Program-made: the position numbers and the translations under genes
Shown: positions 1-8,505 of the stretch, piece after piece
Numbering within the stretch: position 1 is the stretch's first letter
How the letters are laid out: each line of letters starts with the position of its first letter
IMG/VR virus record: IMGVR_UViG_3300007734_000716
Span: 1-49,816 of that record
Length of the DNA: 49,816 nucleotides
From: a virus
Strand: one strand, 5' to 3'
Notes under the pieces: model-generated
The model's input: the letters and a program-made list of their open reading frames with translations, nothing else
Told to the model about the DNA's origin: nothing
Databases searched by the model: none

Positions 1-249
1 GTAACGCCGTCAGGCGGCGCAGTTATTGTAGGTTCAGCACCAAGCGTTGTAGTAACCGGTAATGTAGTTACACCAAATGTAGGTATAGTAACTTTAACAG
101 GTATAGCGCCTTCAGCTGTAGTGGCTACGGTTATATCTCCACCAAAAGGGGTATTAACATTAGTAGGTGGTACGGCTACCCTAAGTAATCCTAATTGGAA
201 TACAATAGACACGTCACAAACACCTAATTGGGTGCAAATAGCTGCGTAA
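1..249 (+). CDS. C-terminal part of a tail or fibre protein (5' end outside window)
   Basis: Frame 1 is open from the first base to a TAA at 247-249, giving 82 residues with no start inside the window. The product is rich in Val, Thr, Gly and Pro, with repeated short beta-strand-like segments of the form V-x-x-P-x-x-G-x-x-x-L-x-G. It ends with two copies of a P-N-W motif around an I-D-T-S-Q stretch. Such low-complexity beta-rich C-termini are common in phage tail and fibre proteins, and the next two genes are fibre-like. The exact role cannot be told from the fragment. Confidence 0.7.
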   Translation, partial: VTPSGGAVIVGSAPSVVVTGNVVTPNVGIVTLTGIAPSAVVATVISPPKGVLTLVGGTATLSNPNWNTIDTSQTPNWVQIAA

Positions 250-286
250 ATGTAGTAAAATATAGCAAACTAAAAAGGAATTTATT

Positions 287-1324
287 ATGGCAAGTACATA
301 CTCACCACTTAAAATAGAACTCATAACTACCGGCGAGCAGTCAGGTACGTGGGGTACTACAACTAATACTAACCTAGGTACAGCGTTAGAAGAGGCGATT
401 ACGGGATCAGCAGATGTTACGTTTGCTAGTGGTACAGTAACTCTTACTTTAACAGATACCAATGCGTCTCAAACAGCACGTAATTTAAGACTTAATCTAA
501 CAGGCACATCAGGTGGAGCACAAAATTTAATTGTACCGGCTATTGAAAAATTATACCTAGTTAATAATGGTTGTGCAGATGCTATCACTGTTAAGAACTC
601 TACAGGCACCGGTATTGCAGTTCCAGCTGGTAAAACTATGTTTGTGTATAACAATGGTACAAATGTTGTTAATGCTGTTAATTATGTTGCCGGTACAGCT
701 GCTTCTGGCGCTAACTCAGATATTACATCACTATCAGGTTTAACTACTCCTCTTTCAGTAGCACAAGGTGGCACAGGTGTAACAACCTCTACAGGATCAG
801 GTAGCAATGTATTGTCTACAAGTCCAACTTTAGTCACTCCAGTATTAGGCGTAGCTACAGCAACTTCTGTAAACAAAGTAGCACTTACAGCGCCAGCTAC
901 AGGGTCAACACTTACAATTGCTGATGGTAAAACACTAACCGCAAGTAACTCCCTAACTCTAGCAGGTACAGACGCCACTACAATGACATTCCCACCTGCT
1001 AGCTCTAAAATAGGGTATCTTAACATTCCTCCAGTTGGAACTAAAACAGGTTCATATACATTAGCTACAGCCGATGTTGGTAAGTATGTTCAAGTAGGTT
1101 CTGGAGGTTCTATTACTATACCAGATGCAACATTTGCTGAAGGTGATGCTATTTCAATATTTAATAATACAACAGGCAATATTACAATTACTTGTACAAT
1201 TACTACAGCATATATAGCAGGTACAGACTCAGACAAAGCGTCAGTCACTTTAGCAACAAGAGGTGTAGCTACCATATTATTTATTAGTTCAACAGTTTGT
1301 GTCATTACAGGAAACGTTACATAA
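287..1324 (+). CDS. Putative tail fibre protein
   Basis: 345 residues, ATG preceded by AAGGAAT about 8 bases upstream. The N-terminus (MASTYSPLKIELITTGEQSG, then WGTTTN and a TNLG segment) is, to my knowledge, a recurrent start of fibre proteins in uncultured aquatic phages and probably anchors the fibre to the tail. Residues 40-130 are Thr/Ala/Gly-rich beta repeats. The middle carries the L-S-V-A-Q-G-G-T-G-V pattern seen in many fibre shafts (near residue 160), and the C-terminal 100 residues look like a compact beta domain. Its stop overlaps the next start by one base (TAATG). The role in adsorption is inferred from composition and context. Confidence 0.72.
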   Translation: MASTYSPLKIELITTGEQSGTWGTTTNTNLGTALEEAITGSADVTFASGTVTLTLTDTNASQTARNLRLNLTGTSGGAQNLIVPAIEKLYLVNNGCADAITVKNSTGTGIAVPAGKTMFVYNNGTNVVNAVNYVAGTAASGANSDITSLSGLTTPLSVAQGGTGVTTSTGSGSNVLSTSPTLVTPVLGVATATSVNKVALTAPATGSTLTIADGKTLTASNSLTLAGTDATTMTFPPASSKIGYLNIPPVGTKTGSYTLATADVGKYVQVGSGGSITIPDATFAEGDAISIFNNTTGNITITCTITTAYIAGTDSDKASVTLATRGVATILFISSTVCVITGNVT

Positions 1325-2175
1325 TGAGCGGAATAATGTTATCCATACTTGGTGGTGGCCCTGGCGGTCCGGTTGGCTTAACAGCTACTGGTGGAACACA
1401 AACCACAACGGGTAATTATAAAGTACATACCTTTACAGGATCGGGCACTTTTCAGGTTACAGCACTAGGTACTACTTATAATGCAATAGAATATTTAGTT
1501 ATTGCAGGTGGTGGTGGTGTTTCAAGTCCTCCTACTACATATGGTGGCGGTGGAGGTGCGGGTGGCTATCGTTCTTCTGTACCAGGTCAAGTTTCAGGTG
1601 GTTTATACCCTGCCGAGTCAACAATCAATGCAGCGGTGCAATCATATACAGTCACAGTAGGTGCTGGCGGAGCTGTTAATAGCAATGGAGCTAATAGTGT
1701 TTTTGGAACTATCACAAGTATAGGTGGTGGTCGTGGTGGTGGCCCTAATGATTTTGATGTATATTCAGGAGGTTCAGGAGGTGGTGCTAGAGGTAATGAA
1801 AGCTCAACTAACGCAGGTGCGGCAGGCACGACAGCTCAAGGTTTTGATGGTGGCACGGCGTTTGCTACAGGTGGTAAAGGCAACCCTTCTACGGGTGCGG
1901 GTGGTGGTGGTGCGGGCGGTACGGGAGGAAATAACAATGGTCCAAATAATCAAACACCAGGTTTGGGTGGAGCGGGCGCATCGTCTAATATCAATGGAAC
2001 TGCAACAATTCGCGCAGTAGGTGGAAAAGGCGCGAAAGAGCCAAGTAATATAGTAGCTAGTGGAACAGGTAATGATACTAATGGGCCAGCAAACACAGGC
2101 GGTGGAGCGGGACATGGATCAGCAAGTGCTACAGGTGGTTCAGGGCTTGTTATAGTTCGTTACCGATACCAATAG
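1324..2175 (+). CDS. Glycine-rich tail fibre or receptor-binding protein
   Basis: 283 residues, starting at the ATG that shares its A with the previous TAA; a longer reading from 1297 would overlap the fibre gene without reason. Residues 25-60 contain Y-K-V-H-T-F-T-G-S-G-T-F and E-Y-L-V-I-A-G-G-G-G, the hallmark of glycine-rich domains in phage fibre tips. The remainder is long Gly-Ala-Asn runs such as AGGGGAGG, closing with a short beta strand (GLVIVRYRY). In T-even-type phages, polyglycine sandwich domains form receptor-binding tips. Here that role is inferred from composition and position. Confidence 0.72.
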   Translation: MSGIMLSILGGGPGGPVGLTATGGTQTTTGNYKVHTFTGSGTFQVTALGTTYNAIEYLVIAGGGGVSSPPTTYGGGGGAGGYRSSVPGQVSGGLYPAESTINAAVQSYTVTVGAGGAVNSNGANSVFGTITSIGGGRGGGPNDFDVYSGGSGGGARGNESSTNAGAAGTTAQGFDGGTAFATGGKGNPSTGAGGGGAGGTGGNNNGPNNQTPGLGGAGASSNINGTATIRAVGGKGAKEPSNIVASGTGNDTNGPANTGGGAGHGSASATGGSGLVIVRYRYQ

Positions 2176-2186
2176 GACAAATACAT

Positions 2187-2570
2187 ATGGCACACTTTGC
2201 AAAATTAAATGAAGAAAATATAGTTACCCAAGTCATTGTGGTAGACAACAAAGACATCCTTGATGAAAATGGTCAAGAAAGTGAACAAAAAGGAATTGAA
2301 TTTTGTGTTAATCTTTTAGGTGGCACATGGATACAAACTTCATATAACGCTAGTTTCCGTAAAAATTATGCAGGAATAGGGTATTCATACAATCAATATT
2401 TAGATGCATTTATCCCACCTAAACCATATAACTCATGGACACTAAATGAAACAACATATGAATGGAATGCGCCTACTCCTTATCCTACAGACGGAGCAAA
2501 TTATGTATGGAATGAAACTACATTATCGTGGGATGCAACAACTGAGTTAATACAAACTTATATAGGATAA
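2187..2570 (+). CDS. Conserved fibre-associated protein, function unknown
   Basis: 127 residues. It starts MAHFAKLNEENIVTQVIVV and carries a C-L-L-G-G-T-W-type motif around residue 45, then aromatic repeats of the form W-N-E-T-T-x-x-W near the C-terminus. Proteins with this start and the Tyr/Trp/Pro-rich tail are familiar next to fibre genes in cyanophage- and pelagiphage-like genomes, where they are uncharacterised. A fibre accessory or chaperone role is possible but not shown by the sequence. Confidence 0.75.
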   Translation: MAHFAKLNEENIVTQVIVVDNKDILDENGQESEQKGIEFCVNLLGGTWIQTSYNASFRKNYAGIGYSYNQYLDAFIPPKPYNSWTLNETTYEWNAPTPYPTDGANYVWNETTLSWDATTELIQTYIG

Positions 2571-2574
2571 AAAT

Positions 2575-2931
2575 ATGGCTTCACCAAAAAGTAAATTTAC
2601 ATGTATAGCAAATCTTTGGATTAGACAAATGGTATTTGAAAAAGCAGGTGATGCTAATGACGGTCATGTACATAATTATGACCATACAACTTTACTTTCT
2701 TATGGAAGTGTTAAGGTTAATGTAGAAGGAAAAACAACTGAATTTAAGGCTCCGCAAGTTATATACATCCAAAAAGGTAAAAGTCATTTTATAGAGGCTT
2801 TAGAAGATAACACTATTGCTTATTGTGTGCATGCATTAAGAGATAAAGATACAGAAGAAATTTTAGATGCGGAACAAGTGCCTAAAGGAATTCATGTAGA
2901 CAGTATTTTTACTGTTGCAAAACCGTTGTAA
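2575..2931 (+). CDS. Cupin-like small protein
   Basis: 118 residues. The segment from about 30 to 80 (GHVHNYDHTTLLSYGSVKV, then FKAPQVIYIQKGKSHFIEAL) follows a single cupin barrel: a His-rich first motif (H-x-H-x-x-x-H), a G-x-x-x-V strand, and a second motif with P-x-x-x-x-I and a later His. The residues could bind a metal, but which ones do so is uncertain. It sits four bases after the preceding gene and abuts the 2OG-Fe(II) oxygenase gene, so the two may work on the same substrate, for example fibre or surface chemistry. Assignment is by pattern only. Confidence 0.6.
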   Translation: MASPKSKFTCIANLWIRQMVFEKAGDANDGHVHNYDHTTLLSYGSVKVNVEGKTTEFKAPQVIYIQKGKSHFIEALEDNTIAYCVHALRDKDTEEILDAEQVPKGIHVDSIFTVAKPL

Positions 2932-3519
2932 ATGAAAATAGTTAATTTAGTTAAAAACTATTTGCCCGAAGAAAAATGCAATGAATTAAATAATTGGGTT
3001 ATAGAAGCAATATTAAGTAATAAGTTAAAACTTGGATTAACTACAAACGACGACAAAACACTAGAGCAGTATTTTGTACAAACACCAAATAGATTTAATA
3101 GCAGATATGGTGATAGAAATTACGAGTATCCTCAGTTAGTTATAGATATACGCAAACAAATTCAAAGTGAATATAATTTAACTAAATGGAAAAACCCTAT
3201 TCACCCTCATGGAAGAAATGGGGTAGTTGTAAGTGCAACAAAAAATAATGGCAACTTATATTTTCATCGTGATTCGGTTGGGGGGATGTCTCCAAAAGAA
3301 TTGCTTAGGTGCAATATATTAACCTCAGAAACAGAAGGTGGCTTAATTTGGGTAGGTAACGAGTCTTATCAACCTAAAAAAGGCGATATGATGCAATACT
3401 TAGTTTCAAGACACACACATGGTGTTGAAAGGGTAATTGCCAAAGAAAATGAATATAGAATTATGTGGATGTTTGGTTGGTTTGTAGATGGCGATGAATG
3501 GGAAGCAAGTATTCAATAA
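2932..3519 (+). CDS. 2OG-Fe(II) oxygenase superfamily protein in the fibre region
   Basis: 195 residues; the ATG directly follows the previous stop. The iron facial triad is visible as H112-x-D114 (in YFHRDS) and H163 (in RHTHGVERV), with R176 (in EYRIMWMFGW) in the place of the 2-oxoglutarate-binding arginine. Such enzymes couple 2-oxoglutarate decarboxylation to hydroxylation of proteins, nucleic acids or small molecules. Phage prolyl-4-hydroxylase-like versions are known, often near tail genes. The position between fibre and lysis genes suggests a virion or host-surface protein as target, which is inference. A second, unlike oxygenase is encoded at 26458-26952. Confidence 0.8.
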   Translation: MKIVNLVKNYLPEEKCNELNNWVIEAILSNKLKLGLTTNDDKTLEQYFVQTPNRFNSRYGDRNYEYPQLVIDIRKQIQSEYNLTKWKNPIHPHGRNGVVVSATKNNGNLYFHRDSVGGMSPKELLRCNILTSETEGGLIWVGNESYQPKKGDMMQYLVSRHTHGVERVIAKENEYRIMWMFGWFVDGDEWEASIQ

Positions 3520-3531
3520 TAAAGGATTAAA

Positions 3532-3600
3532 ATGAAAATTATAGTCGGCGTTTTAATTACACTTTGTCTTTTATGGTGTATACACCATTTAGGAGTTTAA
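3532..3600 (+). CDS. Tiny single-span membrane peptide
   Basis: 22 residues (MKIIVGVLITLCLLWCIHHL and two more), ATG preceded by AAAGGATT. Nearly the whole peptide is one hydrophobic helix with a lysine at the N-end and two Cys. It sits at the head of the lysis cassette, one base before the next gene. A role in lysis timing or as a small lipoprotein or spanin part is possible. Its length makes the call tentative, but the ribosome binding site and spacing support translation. Confidence 0.5.
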   Translation: MKIIVGVLITLCLLWCIHHLGV

Positions 3601-3601
3601 T

Positions 3602-3874
3602 ATGAATATGGAGAAAATAACAAGCATGTTGTTCCCAGTAATAGTCTCGGCTATTGCTTGGATGATCTCGTCTGTAACTTCTATGCAGAATGACTTGATT
3701 GATATTAAAGCTAAAATGCCTATTCTTATTACAGAACAAGGTGTACCAACTGACAGCCCAATATCAGCTGAGAATAGAGCTAAGTTAAAAGAAGAATTAA
3801 GAGCGCAGATATCAGAACTTAATGTACGTATTCGTATTTTAGAAGAACATGACATGCAAAGGAAAGGCAAATAA
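3602..3874 (+). CDS. Small membrane-anchored coiled-coil protein of the lysis cassette
   Basis: 90 residues. Residues 5-25 form one hydrophobic span (ITSMLFPVIVSAIAWMISSV). Residues 55-86 are a charged helical segment likely to coil (AKLKEELRAQISELNVRIRILEEHD). One anchor plus a soluble coiled coil is the general build of spanin-like proteins and of some holin partners. The stop overlaps the start of the holin gene by one base (TAATG). No specific family is recognised. Confidence 0.7.
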   Translation: MNMEKITSMLFPVIVSAIAWMISSVTSMQNDLIDIKAKMPILITEQGVPTDSPISAENRAKLKEELRAQISELNVRIRILEEHDMQRKGK

Positions 3875-4374
3875 TGTTTAGCTTATTATCAGGTTTATTA
3901 GGTTTTGCAAGTGCAGGCTTTCCCGACTTATTAAAATTTTTTCAACAACGTTCAGATCAAAAGCACGAACGTGAAATGGCACAGTTGCAAATGCAACGTG
4001 AGCTTGAATTAGCTAAGGCAGGTTTTGTAGCACAAGCTAAAATAGAAGAAATTAAAACAGACCAAATTGATTTAGAAACTACTGCACAAGAACGTGTCGC
4101 TTTATATGAACATGATGCTAAGATTGTAGAAAAAGCTTCACAATGGGTAATTAATTTAAATGCTTTAGTTAGACCTGTGATTGCGTTTGCTTTTGTAGGC
4201 GAACTTATTTTACTTAATTTTATTCAGTTATTCTGGGCTATGCGAACAGGTGTAGATTGGGTAACCGCAACAAGAGAAACATTTACCGAACATGAAATGG
4301 CAATTACTTTTACGATTGTAGGCTTTTATTTCGGTGCTAAGACATTTGAAAAACTCCGTAATAGAGCAAATTAA
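3874..4374 (+). CDS. Holin of the GTA/3TM type
   Basis: 166 residues. The N-terminus is a short hydrophobic stretch (LLSGLLGFASAG). Residues 28-95 form a charged helix rich in Gln, Glu and Lys. Two hydrophobic spans follow, VRPVIAFAFVGELILLNFI near 109-130 and MAITFTIVGFYFGAKTF near 143-160. The R-P-V-I-A-F and F-Y-F-G-A-K-T-F-E-K motifs match the 3TM holin family known from gene transfer agents. It would open the inner membrane for the lysozyme encoded immediately downstream. Confidence 0.75.
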   Translation: MFSLLSGLLGFASAGFPDLLKFFQQRSDQKHEREMAQLQMQRELELAKAGFVAQAKIEEIKTDQIDLETTAQERVALYEHDAKIVEKASQWVINLNALVRPVIAFAFVGELILLNFIQLFWAMRTGVDWVTATRETFTEHEMAITFTIVGFYFGAKTFEKLRNRAN

Positions 4375-4821
4375 ATGCGAGTGTCAGAACGTGGCATACG
4401 TCTTATTAAACATCATGAAGGCGTGCGTAATAGGCCCTATCGTTGTCCTGCTGGGCTTTTCACTGTGGGCGTGGGTCATCTTATTGGGGACGGTAAATCT
4501 TTGCCTGAATCTTGGAATAGACTATTTACGAAAGAAGAAATAGATGGACTTCTTAAAAGAGACTTACGTCGCTTCGAGTTGGGAATACATAAGATGCTAC
4601 CTAACATGCCTCTTAGACAATCCGAGTTTGATGCTCTTGTATCTTTTTCTTTTAATTTGGGTTTGGGATGCTTCCAAAGATCAACCGTCCGTCAAGCGCT
4701 TTTACGTGGAGATAAAGAGGCGGCTATGGAATCATTAGTAAAATATTGTCGTGCAGGTGGTAAAATACTCAGAGGTCTACAAATCCGTAGATTGGACGAA
4801 AAAGCACTCTTTGAAAGTTAA
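4375..4821 (+). CDS. Endolysin, T4-type lysozyme (glycoside hydrolase 24)
   Basis: 148 residues, the usual length for the family. The catalytic signature Glu-8x-Asp/Cys-5x-Thr is present as E15, C24 and T30 (HHEG, YRCPAG, FTVGVGH). The second position is thus Cys rather than the Asp of T4 lysozyme, a variant known in the family. Downstream are F-D-A-L-V-S-F-S-F-N-L-G and the C-terminal G-L-x-x-R-R pattern. There is no signal peptide or anchor, so release should depend on the holin just upstream. The ATG directly follows the holin stop and is probably translationally coupled. It cleaves the glycan strands of peptidoglycan. Confidence 0.92.
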   Translation: MRVSERGIRLIKHHEGVRNRPYRCPAGLFTVGVGHLIGDGKSLPESWNRLFTKEEIDGLLKRDLRRFELGIHKMLPNMPLRQSEFDALVSFSFNLGLGCFQRSTVRQALLRGDKEAAMESLVKYCRAGGKILRGLQIRRLDEKALFES

Positions 4822-4823
4822 AC

Positions 4824-6794
4824 ATGCCATTAAGCAAACTTGTATTTAAACCAGGAGCAAATCGAGATCAGACTAATTATGCCTCTGAGGGTAGTTGGTA
4901 TGAGATGGATAAAGTTCGCTTTCGTTCAGGATTCCCTGAAAAAATAGGTGGTTGGCGAATACAAAACTTGCAATATTATGTTGGTACTGCACGAAGTGTG
5001 TTTACGTGGGGTACTACTGATGGAAGTGAACTTATAGGTATAGGTACTGATGTTAAAAACTATGTATCTGCTGGTACTTATATGTATGACATTACACCTT
5101 TAAGAACAACACTTGTATCCCCTGCTACAGATAATTGTATCAATACTACAAATACTTCAAAGACAATTACTATTAATGTATCTGGACATGGGTTAACTAC
5201 AGGAGATTATGTCACTATAAGTGGCGTGACAGGATCAGGTTCTCCATCAAATATAGGTGGTATCCCAATTACAGAAATTAATGCAGAGCACGTGGTTACT
5301 GTTATAACTGCAAATCAATTTACTATTACTGTAACAACAACCGCTACAAGCACTACAACAAATCAAGGCGGTACGGCTATTAGTATTGCGTGTCAAATTA
5401 CAACAGGATATTCAGGTGTAACTTATGGTTATGGTTGGGGTACAAGCACTTGGGGTAGAGGTGCATGGGGTTCTAGTTCAACAGTTCCAATAATACTACC
5501 TCCTAGACTTATATTTCAAGATAAATTTAATAATGATTTAGTCTTTAATATTCGAGATGGTAATATTTATTATTGGGCCTATATTAACTCATCATCATTT
5601 AACAATCGTGCAGTTTTATTAAGTTCTATATCCGGTGCAGTAGCAGTTCCTCAACAAGTTACTAAAGTGTTATTCTCACCACAAGGTTTTTTATTGGCTC
5701 TTGGTTGTACTAACTACGATGCAACTGCTGGAGCGCCTGACTATTTAGGTTCATACGACCCATTACTTATTCGATGGTCTAATGTCGATCCTGATATTGG
5801 TCCTGAACCTGAAAATTGGCAACCTACTTTAACTAACACAGCAGGGTTCCTACGATTACAAGCAGGTACAGCAATTGTTACAGGGCTATCTACTAAACAA
5901 GAAGTTCTTATTTGGACTGATATATCACTTACTTCATTACAATTTTTAGGTACGTCAGAAGTATTTGGTCAATCTTTAATAGCTAATGCCATTACAATTA
6001 TGGCTCCTAACACAGTAGTCCCTGCTAATAATGTAGTTTACTGGATGGGTAACGATAAGTTTTATATTTATTCAGGTCGTGTAGACACATTACCTTGCAC
6101 ACTACGTCAGTATGTATTTGATGATATTAATAGAAATCAAACTGATATTTTCTTTTCCGGTTCTAACGCAGAATTTAATGAAGTTATTTGGTTCTATTGC
6201 TCTTTAAATGCTACTGAGATTGATCGATATGTTGTATATAATTACTCAGAGAATATTTGGTACTTTGGTACTCTAGTTAGAACCGCTTGGACCGATGCGG
6301 GTTTATTTGATTATCCAATAGCACTTAATGATGGTAATGTTTATTATCACGAATATGGACACGACGATGGGCAGCGTGCAGGGACGCCACCACTACCTAT
6401 AACATCATATATTCAGTCTGCTGACATAGATATTGAAGACGGTGATAAATATATGCTCATACGTCGTATACTTCCTGACGTTAATTTTACAAGTTCTGAT
6501 TTAAATAACTATGTAACAGGCGCTTCATTAACACCAGAAGTAACGATGACGGTAGGTGTACGTAATTTTCCAGGTGCAGTTTCATCAACTACTAATGCAG
6601 AGGGTGAATCAACAGCAGAGGCTGTGACTGTAACAGGTACTACAACGGCTACAATTAATCAATATACAAACCAAGTATTTGTAAGAGCACGTGGTCGTCA
6701 AATGAACTTTAAAATTAGCTCTAGTGGTGTAGGGGTTCAATGGCAACTAGGTATGCCTCGTGTTGATGCAAGACCTGATGGACTAAGAAACTAA
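4824..6794 (+). CDS. Large tail/neck protein, P22 gp10 or T7 gp12-like
   Basis: 656 residues. The N-terminus (MPLSKLVFKPGANRDQTNYA, then E-G-S-W-Y-x-M-D-K-V-R-F-R-S-G-F-P-E-K-I-G-G-W) is typical of large beta-rich tail tube or stabilisation proteins in podovirus-like phages. Residues 113-172 carry an inserted domain with S-G-H-G-L-T-T-G-D-Y-V-T-I-S-G-V and A-N-Q-F-T-I, the pattern of the FCCH-like domain often found in phage tail proteins. The rest alternates W- and Y-rich strands. Its place before the internal virion proteins agrees with a tail hub or nozzle role. The family link is by remembered pattern. Confidence 0.7.
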   Translation: MPLSKLVFKPGANRDQTNYASEGSWYEMDKVRFRSGFPEKIGGWRIQNLQYYVGTARSVFTWGTTDGSELIGIGTDVKNYVSAGTYMYDITPLRTTLVSPATDNCINTTNTSKTITINVSGHGLTTGDYVTISGVTGSGSPSNIGGIPITEINAEHVVTVITANQFTITVTTTATSTTTNQGGTAISIACQITTGYSGVTYGYGWGTSTWGRGAWGSSSTVPIILPPRLIFQDKFNNDLVFNIRDGNIYYWAYINSSSFNNRAVLLSSISGAVAVPQQVTKVLFSPQGFLLALGCTNYDATAGAPDYLGSYDPLLIRWSNVDPDIGPEPENWQPTLTNTAGFLRLQAGTAIVTGLSTKQEVLIWTDISLTSLQFLGTSEVFGQSLIANAITIMAPNTVVPANNVVYWMGNDKFYIYSGRVDTLPCTLRQYVFDDINRNQTDIFFSGSNAEFNEVIWFYCSLNATEIDRYVVYNYSENIWYFGTLVRTAWTDAGLFDYPIALNDGNVYYHEYGHDDGQRAGTPPLPITSYIQSADIDIEDGDKYMLIRRILPDVNFTSSDLNNYVTGASLTPEVTMTVGVRNFPGAVSSTTNAEGESTAEAVTVTGTTTATINQYTNQVFVRARGRQMNFKISSSGVGVQWQLGMPRVDARPDGLRN

Positions 6795-6795
6795 C

Positions 6796-7095
6796 ATGGC
6801 TTTAAAGTTATTTACATCACCGTCACTGCCATTAGCACCAAGTACGTATGATCCTGAATACTTTAACCAAGTTATACGTTCACTTAATGTTTACTTTCGC
6901 CAGCTAGACTCTACAACGCCTGTAGTTATTGATAGTTTGACATTATTAGCACTACCTACCAATCCACTAGGTCAAAGAGTAGGCACAGTATATAACGATA
7001 ACGGCGTTTTAAAGATTGTTTTAGAGGGTACTGTTAATTCAATTGCAGGCGCAGTTAACTTAGTGGGTATAGCCCCCACAATTACAGTAGCATAA
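6796..7095 (+). CDS. Small conserved virion-associated protein
   Basis: 99 residues, one base after the tail gene stop. It starts MALKLFTSPSLPLAP, followed by a helix with F-N-Q-V-I-R-S-L-N-V-Y-F-R-Q-L-D-S, then a short beta-rich C-terminus with G-T-V-Y-N-D-N-G-V-L-K-I. Small proteins with this start occur between the tail and internal virion genes in related uncultured phages. The function is unknown; a structural adaptor is likely from context. Confidence 0.72.
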   Translation: MALKLFTSPSLPLAPSTYDPEYFNQVIRSLNVYFRQLDSTTPVVIDSLTLLALPTNPLGQRVGTVYNDNGVLKIVLEGTVNSIAGAVNLVGIAPTITVA

Positions 7096-7143
7096 AGGCT
7101 TAGAAACATGGTATTATTAGCATATATTTAAGGATTTTTAATT

Positions 7144-8505
7144 ATGATGAATCAATCAGCACAAGGTTTAGCATCTTTAGGTCGTGGCAACGATTCGATG
7201 CTTGTTCACATGACTCCGAGAGAAGTTCAAGGACTACAGGGTCTAGCTATGGCTCATGGTGGTTCTTTAACTACTAATCCTGAAACAGGTCTTCCTGAAG
7301 CTGGCTTTTTAGATTCTATCTTACCTATGGCTGCTGGTTTTGCATTAGGCCCAGGCGGTTTTGGTTTATTTAGTAGCCCATTAATGGCTGGTTTAGCAGT
7401 AGGTGGTATTACCGCTTTAACTTCAGGTGATTTAGGTAAAGGAGTTATGGCAGGATTAGGCGCAGGTAGTGGTGCTGGGTTAGGTAGTACTTTTGCAAAA
7501 ATGGGTCAAAGTGCTGTTGGAGGCATTACCCCTGAAGCTGCTAAGATGGCTGTAGGAGAAAATATAGTTGGTCAGTTACCAGCTAATGTAGCTCAAAATG
7601 CTGCTTCTAATTTAGGTATGTTTAATTCACAAGGCGCTACAGCTGCTATGGGCGCTGCAGGTAATGCTATTCCAGGTGCTGCTTTATCTAATTTTAATAA
7701 CTTAGGTTTATCTGGCCAAACAATCGGACCGGGTGTTAATAGTGCTGTCAATGCGATGGGAGCTGCACCAACAAGTACTCAAATTGCTCAATCAACTTTA
7801 AGTGAACCACTAAGTGGGTTTGGCGCTTCAGCAAAAGGATTTGGTCAATTTATGGAAGATCCGTTAGGTAAAGGCTTTGATGCATTTAAAGAGGCTGCTG
7901 GTGAACCTGGTAAACCATTAACTCCAGGGCAAGCAGCGTTTAAATTAGGTTCTCCAGTGGCTAGTTTAGCTTTAAGTGCTATGGAACCAGAACCATATAA
8001 AGGATATGTAGACCCAGATACTGGCAAATATAGAAGTGCTTCAGGTGGTCTTAGCTTAAGTGATAAATTTGATACAGGTCTTCGTTTAGCAACAGGTGGT
8101 ACAATTCAATCAGGTGGTATTAGAGACTTATATGGCACACCAGACAACCAACCTACTATATCTCCAGGACTTTCAGGTTTTGGTTTAGGGCGTCTTAGTA
8201 ATCTTGCAGGTGAACAAGCCATGACCCAAGCTCAAACATTAGGTTATGCTAGAGGCGGCTATTTAAATGGTGATGGTGATGGTATGTCTGACTCAATCCC
8301 TGCTACAATAGATGGTAAACAACCAGCTCGATTAGCTGATGGAGAATTTGTGGTACCTGCAGATGTTGTAAGTCATTTAGGTAATGGTTCATCTAAAGCA
8401 GGTTCAAAAAGACTATATGCTATGTTAGATAAAGTAAGACAAGCACGTACCGGAACTAAAAAACAAGGCAAAGAAATTAAAGCTGAAAAATACATGCCTG
8501 CATGA
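7144..8505 (+). CDS. Internal virion or tail-associated protein with Gly/Ala-rich body
   Basis: 453 residues; ATG-ATG start with TAAGGA upstream. The first 60 residues include H-M-T-P-R-E-V-Q-G-L-Q-x-L-A. Residues 55-130 are hydrophobic Gly/Ala stretches that could cross a membrane (for example LPMAAGFALGPGGFGLF). The C-terminal 90 residues hold N-G-D-G-D-G-M-S-D-S-I, a calcium-loop-like motif, followed by P-A-x-I-D-G-x-x-P-A-R-L-A-D-G-E-F-V-V-P-A-D-V-V-S, a module that recurs in phage virion proteins. It overlaps the next gene by four bases (ATGA). A role in the ejected internal complex is inferred. Confidence 0.7.
   Translation: MMNQSAQGLASLGRGNDSMLVHMTPREVQGLQGLAMAHGGSLTTNPETGLPEAGFLDSILPMAAGFALGPGGFGLFSSPLMAGLAVGGITALTSGDLGKGVMAGLGAGSGAGLGSTFAKMGQSAVGGITPEAAKMAVGENIVGQLPANVAQNAASNLGMFNSQGATAAMGAAGNAIPGAALSNFNNLGLSGQTIGPGVNSAVNAMGAAPTSTQIAQSTLSEPLSGFGASAKGFGQFMEDPLGKGFDAFKEAAGEPGKPLTPGQAAFKLGSPVASLALSAMEPEPYKGYVDPDTGKYRSASGGLSLSDKFDTGLRLATGGTIQSGGIRDLYGTPDNQPTISPGLSGFGLGRLSNLAGEQAMTQAQTLGYARGGYLNGDGDGMSDSIPATIDGKQPARLADGEFVVPADVVSHLGNGSSKAGSKRLYAMLDKVRQARTGTKKQGKEIKAEKYMPA

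Noticed and set aside
1587-2115. Overlapping frames on both strands in the glycine-rich fibre gene
   Set aside because: GGT/GGC-rich repeats keep several frames open; only the fibre frame has a sensible start and protein composition.
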